Shown: piece after piece, positions 60,858 to 64,000 of the stretch
Layout of the letters: each line of letters opens with the position of its first letter
How positions within the stretch are numbered: position 1 is the first letter of the stretch
Source: Prevotella sp.
GTDB lineage: Bacteria; Bacteroidota; Bacteroidia; Bacteroidales; Bacteroidaceae
Reading direction: 5' to 3'
NCBI GenBank assembly: GCA_017442825.1
Contig: JAFRYZ010000009.1
Location: 1-64,000, forward strand
Length of the DNA: 64,000 nt
Notes under the pieces: generated by a model
Seen by the model: the letters and a program-made list of their open reading frames with translations, nothing else
What the model was told of the DNA's origin: nothing
Databases searched by the model: none
Translations under genes and position numbers: made by a program

Positions 60858-63268
60858 AGAGCCTTTTTCTGTTTTTTGTCCTGTCTGGTATAGCTCTTCC
60901 TGTTGAGGCGCAGCAATGGATAGGTGCCATCACAAAGGCAGATGCCCACATCCCGGACGGTCGTTCCTTCTCCGGCGGGAAGTTGAAAGGGCAGGCAAAG
61001 CTGTTATGGGAGGGTGTTGACAGTTTGTCGCGGCGCAGTATCGTCGTTGCCAAGACCTTCAAGGCACAAGGCGTTGTGCGGAAAGCAGAGGCGAAGATCT
61101 GTGGATTGGGTTTCTATGAGTTTACCATCAATGGAGAGAAGGTAGGCGAGTCTGTGTTTGCCCCTTTGTGGAGCGACTACGACAAGACAGTATGGTATAA
61201 CACCTACGACGTAACGAAACAGTTGAAGAAAGGGAAGAACAGCCTTGCCGTGCTGTTGGGCAACGGCTTCTATAACGAGCAGGGCGGAAGGTATGCCAAG
61301 ATGCGCATCTCTTTCGGTCCGCCCACTCTTTGGTTGGATATGACGGTGACGTATCAAAACGGTACTACCGAACATATTGTCAGTGACGGCTCGTGGGCGT
61401 ATAGGTCCAGTCCGATTACCTTCAACAGCATCTATGGTGGCGAGGACTACGATGCACGGCTAGAAGGAACAGGCAACTGGCAACCGGTAGTGGTGCAAGA
61501 AGGACCGAAAGGAGTACTTCGCGAACAGATTGCCGAGCCCGTGAAAATCATGGAGCGGTTCGGGGTTGTTCGTTTAGTATGTTGCGATACAATCGCAACA
61601 AACGGGACACAAAAGCAAGATGGGGACGCAATCGCAACCAACTGGACGAAGAAGGTAGGAAGGAAAGCGCCTTTTGTAGTTTTCGACATGGGGCAGAACC
61701 TGGCAGGTTTTCCAGAGATTACCGTCAATGGGAAGGCTGGACAGACGGTGAAGCTCATGGTTGGCGAGACGTTGACAGCCGACGGGCATGTGAACCAACG
61801 ACAGACAGGTCGTCCACATTATTATGTCTATACGTTGAAGGGAGAGGGTGTGGAAACATGGCATCCACATTTCTCCTATTACGGTTTTCGTTATATTGAG
61901 GTAGAAGGTGCCGATTGTTCTGTCTTGGGTGGAAAGCAGACAGACCAGCAGTTGCCACAGTTGCTGGATTTGAAATCTTGTTTTGTATATAACAGTGCCC
62001 GTAAAATAGGAGAATTTGAATGTTCCAATCCGCTTTTCAATGAGACCTACCGCATCATCGACCGTGCCATCCGCAGCAATTGGCAGGGCGTATGGACCGA
62101 TTGTCCGCACCGTGAGAAGTTGGGGTGGCTGGAACAAGACTGGCTGAACGGGGAGGGTCTCATCTACAACTACGACTGCCGTAGGATGATAGAACAGACC
62201 ATGCAGGTCGTTGCCGATGCCCAGCATGCCGACGGCAGTATGCCAGAGATAGCGCCCGAATATACCGTTTTCGAAGGTTCGTGGGCGAAACCATTTTTGG
62301 AGTCGCCGGAGTGGGGCGGTGCCTTGGTGGCACTTCCCATGCTCTACAGGAGCTATTACGGTGACGACAAGCTGATACAGCGCTACTACGACCACATGAA
62401 ACGGTATGTCGATTACCTTCATACGCAGGACTCCTGCTATATCCTGAACCAAGGACTCGGCGACTGGTATGACTACGGTGAAGGGAAGGCTGGCTTTTCC
62501 AAGAATACACCCGTGACTTTGGTGGCAACAGCCCACTATGCCCTGTGGACCTACTACACGGCTTTTGCCGCAGAACAGTTGGGCAAGGCTGGGGATGTGG
62601 AAACGTTGAAAGCCCGCACCAGGAAGATTATTGATGCCTTCAACAAGGAGTTCTATCATCCCGACACCCATCAATATGGTACAGGCAGTCAGGCTTCCAA
62701 TGCCATTCCCCTTTCCTTAGGTTTCGTTCCGAAGGAATTGAAAGACTCCGTTTTGGCTCAGCTGGTGGCAGATATCCATGCCCATGGCGACCGTTTGACG
62801 ACAGGCGATGTCGGTACGCGCTACCTGTTCGATGCTCTATGGAAAAACCATCAAGGCGAACTCTTTTATAAAATACTGAACCACTACGATGTGCCCGGCT
62901 ACGGCTATCAGATTAAGAAAGGAGCCACGACGCTTACCGAACAATGGAATCCAGAACATGGTGCTTCGCAAAACCACTTCATGATGGCACATGTCAACAA
63001 CCATCTGATACCCCACATCGTAGGCATTGACATCATCAAAGGTAAGGTTGCCGTGATTCGTCCGCATGTATTGGGCGACATGACCTGGGCACGCGGAGCT
63101 ACCGAGGTGAACGGTAGGCGTGTAGCCGTCAGTTGGAAGGTGGAAGACGGCAAGTTCATCATCGACATCGACGTTCCTAACCCCGTTCTTCTTAGGTTGC
63201 CTTCAGGTAAACGTATCGAGGTGACCACGCCCGGACACCATCAGTATGTGGAAGTTTGGAAGAGATGA
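60845..63268 (+). CDS. Secreted GH78 alpha-L-rhamnosidase
   Basis: This is an 807-residue enzyme with signal peptide MRTIKSLFLFFVLSGIALPV (cleavage near EAQQ). An N-terminal carbohydrate-binding-like module (~45-240; GLGFYEFTINGEKVGESVFA) is followed by a Bac_rhamnosid domain (VVFDMGQNLAGFPEITVNGK) and the (alpha/alpha)6 catalytic domain. The catalytic domain carries the catalytic acid motif TDCPHREKLGWLEQD (~418) and GLGDWYDYGEG (~538). A C-terminal beta domain follows. It hydrolyses terminal alpha-L-rhamnose. Residues ~247-272 (CCDTIATNGTQKQDGDAIAT and following) are made of the palindromic element. It is translationally coupled to the preceding gene by a 13-base overlap. Confidence 0.92.
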   Translation: MRTIKSLFLFFVLSGIALPVEAQQWIGAITKADAHIPDGRSFSGGKLKGQAKLLWEGVDSLSRRSIVVAKTFKAQGVVRKAEAKICGLGFYEFTINGEKVGESVFAPLWSDYDKTVWYNTYDVTKQLKKGKNSLAVLLGNGFYNEQGGRYAKMRISFGPPTLWLDMTVTYQNGTTEHIVSDGSWAYRSSPITFNSIYGGEDYDARLEGTGNWQPVVVQEGPKGVLREQIAEPVKIMERFGVVRLVCCDTIATNGTQKQDGDAIATNWTKKVGRKAPFVVFDMGQNLAGFPEITVNGKAGQTVKLMVGETLTADGHVNQRQTGRPHYYVYTLKGEGVETWHPHFSYYGFRYIEVEGADCSVLGGKQTDQQLPQLLDLKSCFVYNSARKIGEFECSNPLFNETYRIIDRAIRSNWQGVWTDCPHREKLGWLEQDWLNGEGLIYNYDCRRMIEQTMQVVADAQHADGSMPEIAPEYTVFEGSWAKPFLESPEWGGALVALPMLYRSYYGDDKLIQRYYDHMKRYVDYLHTQDSCYILNQGLGDWYDYGEGKAGFSKNTPVTLVATAHYALWTYYTAFAAEQLGKAGDVETLKARTRKIIDAFNKEFYHPDTHQYGTGSQASNAIPLSLGFVPKELKDSVLAQLVADIHAHGDRLTTGDVGTRYLFDALWKNHQGELFYKILNHYDVPGYGYQIKKGATTLTEQWNPEHGASQNHFMMAHVNNHLIPHIVGIDIIKGKVAVIRPHVLGDMTWARGATEVNGRRVAVSWKVEDGKFIIDIDVPNPVLLRLPSGKRIEVTTPGHHQYVEVWKR
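61581..61647 (+). repeat. In-frame palindromic elements, copies 5-6
   Basis: 61581-61599 is GTTGCGAT/ATCGCAAC around ACA, followed by AAACGGGAC to 61608. A half copy ATCGCAACCAACTGGAC lies at 61631-61647. Copy 5 has the same codon phase as in the other GH78 gene, giving CDTIATNGT; the half copy gives AIATNWT. Confidence 0.88.
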
Positions 63269-63430
63269 GAGTCTAGAGATGAGAGTTTAGAGACTAGAGT
63301 TCTTTCAGTCGCTTCGCTTTGTGTAATCGGCTCTGCCGCTTCGCTAGTCGAAGAAAGCGAGCAAGCTCGAACGAGAGACGAGAGTCTAGAGATGAGAGTC
63401 GAGAGACTAGAGTTTAGAGATGAGAGTTAA
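63269..63430. repeat. GAGAGTCTAGAGAT repeat array
   Basis: Imperfect repeats of GATGAGAGTCTAGAGA / GAGAGACTAGAGTT surround a TTCTTTCAGTCGCTTCGCTT block with GCGAGCAAGCTCG. The array relates to the inverted one at 7600-7720. It separates the GH78 gene from the last gene. Confidence 0.75.
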
Positions 63431-63450
63431 ATGAAATAAACGATAGAAAG

Positions 63451-64000
63451 ATGAAAAAACTGATAGTAATCCTGTTGATGGGAGTTGTTTCAGCCGTCAG
63501 CTCTGCGCAGAACAACTATGCTGGTCAATACACCCGTTCCGTGTCCGACCTGATGCACGATGTGGAGCAACGTTTTGGTGTGCGTTTCAAGTATAATGTA
63601 GATACGGCAGGGGTGAAATTGCCGTATGCCGACTGGCGCATTCGTCCCTACTCGTTGGAGGAAACTCTGACGAACATTTGCAAATACTTCGATTGGAACT
63701 GGTGGAAGCAGAGCGGCAACTTATATAAAATAAAACCCTATGAATATCCGCGTCGCCATACGGAAGAGGGTGAGAAGATGCTCCAGTATCTCAGTTCGCT
63801 CTATGCCGACCGCAGAGCGTGGGAACAGCGCAGGGACAGCCTGCGGCGTGAAGTCCGCCAGCTATTAGAGATAGACTGCTACCTCGACTCCCTTGTCCAC
63901 GGCAAGCCCGTCTTGTCGAAAGTACGAAAATACGATGGTTACACCGTACAGAACATCTGTATAGAGACGCTTCCAGGTGAACACGTCTTCGGTTCTATCT
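63451..64000 (+). CDS. STN-domain secreted protein (partial, runs off right end)
   Basis: The frame from ATG 63451 is open to the end of the window (183 codons). A signal peptide (MKKLIVILLMGVVSAVSSAQ) is followed by a ~65-residue STN-like domain (SVSDLMHDVEQRFGVRFKYN, YSLEETLTNICKYFDWNWW). A charged helical linker comes next, then a start of a possible catalytic domain (YDGYTVQNICIETLPGEHVF). This last motif suits the beginning of an alpha/beta-hydrolase esterase of the acetylxylan-esterase or RG-II pectin-methylesterase type, but too little is visible to decide. It continues the glycan cluster. Confidence 0.65.
   Translation, partial: MKKLIVILLMGVVSAVSSAQNNYAGQYTRSVSDLMHDVEQRFGVRFKYNVDTAGVKLPYADWRIRPYSLEETLTNICKYFDWNWWKQSGNLYKIKPYEYPRRHTEEGEKMLQYLSSLYADRRAWEQRRDSLRREVRQLLEIDCYLDSLVHGKPVLSKVRKYDGYTVQNICIETLPGEHVFGSI

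Overview
The window looks like a chromosomal segment of a Bacteroidales bacterium, most likely Prevotella or a close relative. The reasons are the -33 TTTG / -7 TAnnTTTG promoters that recur upstream of genes, a gldH-type lipoprotein, a BT4734/VirE-type primase, an ExbB-ExbD-ExbD-TonB operon, very large outer-surface proteins ending in a 'GIYIVNGKKV' tail, and a polysaccharide-degrading cluster on the right. Species identity is inferred from content, not from a search.

Layout. 1-3165: the tail of a large surface protein and a 69-residue partner gene, a 2[4Fe-4S] ferredoxin, a DUF4112 membrane protein, a 53-residue ORF joined to a secreted nucleoside-hydrolase-like protein, and a truncated acetyltransferase. 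3178-6027: a two-gene module (DUF6078-like protein and VirE-type primase/helicase) bracketed by inverted copies of an 80-90 bp palindromic repeat and holding an internal array of small hairpins. 6100-11729 (minus): an energy-transduction operon exbB-exbD-exbD-tonB, then a periplasmic-binding-protein-like lipoprotein and a TPR protein. 11917-16909 (minus): aspartate aminotransferase, ribBA, an LptF/LptG-family permease and a START-like protein. 17152-24138 (plus): tRNA-Met-like gene (CAT anticodon), a PurH consisting only of its IMP cyclohydrolase half, then the rod-shape operon mreB-mreC-mreD-mrdA-rodA. 24125-26937 (minus): gldH, a PSP1/RicT-like protein and holB.

27-47.7 kb is an accessory region rich in repeats. 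It holds two giant secreted modular proteins (2088 and 2394 residues), each followed by a 69-residue 'YIAPETE' gene. It also holds an MNT/HEPN pair, an AAA ATPase behind a duplicated operator-like repeat, and several tiny degenerate cassettes. A 186-bp inverted repeat brackets about 10 kb that contains the ATPase and the second giant gene. The second giant gene also has a leader of about 400 nt with nested inverted repeats.

47.7-64 kb (plus) is a glycan-degradation cluster: GH127-like, GH141-like beta-helix, an MFS sugar porter, GH78-like, GH43-like, a GH143/GH142-like two-part enzyme, a second GH78, and the start of an STN-domain secreted protein. This family mix resembles rhamnogalacturonan-II loci. 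The proteins may release monosaccharides outside or in the periplasm, with the MFS porter importing one of them; no SusC/SusD pair lies in the window.

The most unusual signals are: (i) short palindromes inserted in the same reading frame inside both GH78 genes; (ii) three of three surface-protein genes followed by a 69-residue YIAP gene; (iii) the palindrome-bracketed primase module with a gene-less remnant 41 kb away; (iv) many intergenic repeat families that copy promoters, leaders and even the first codons of neighbouring genes.
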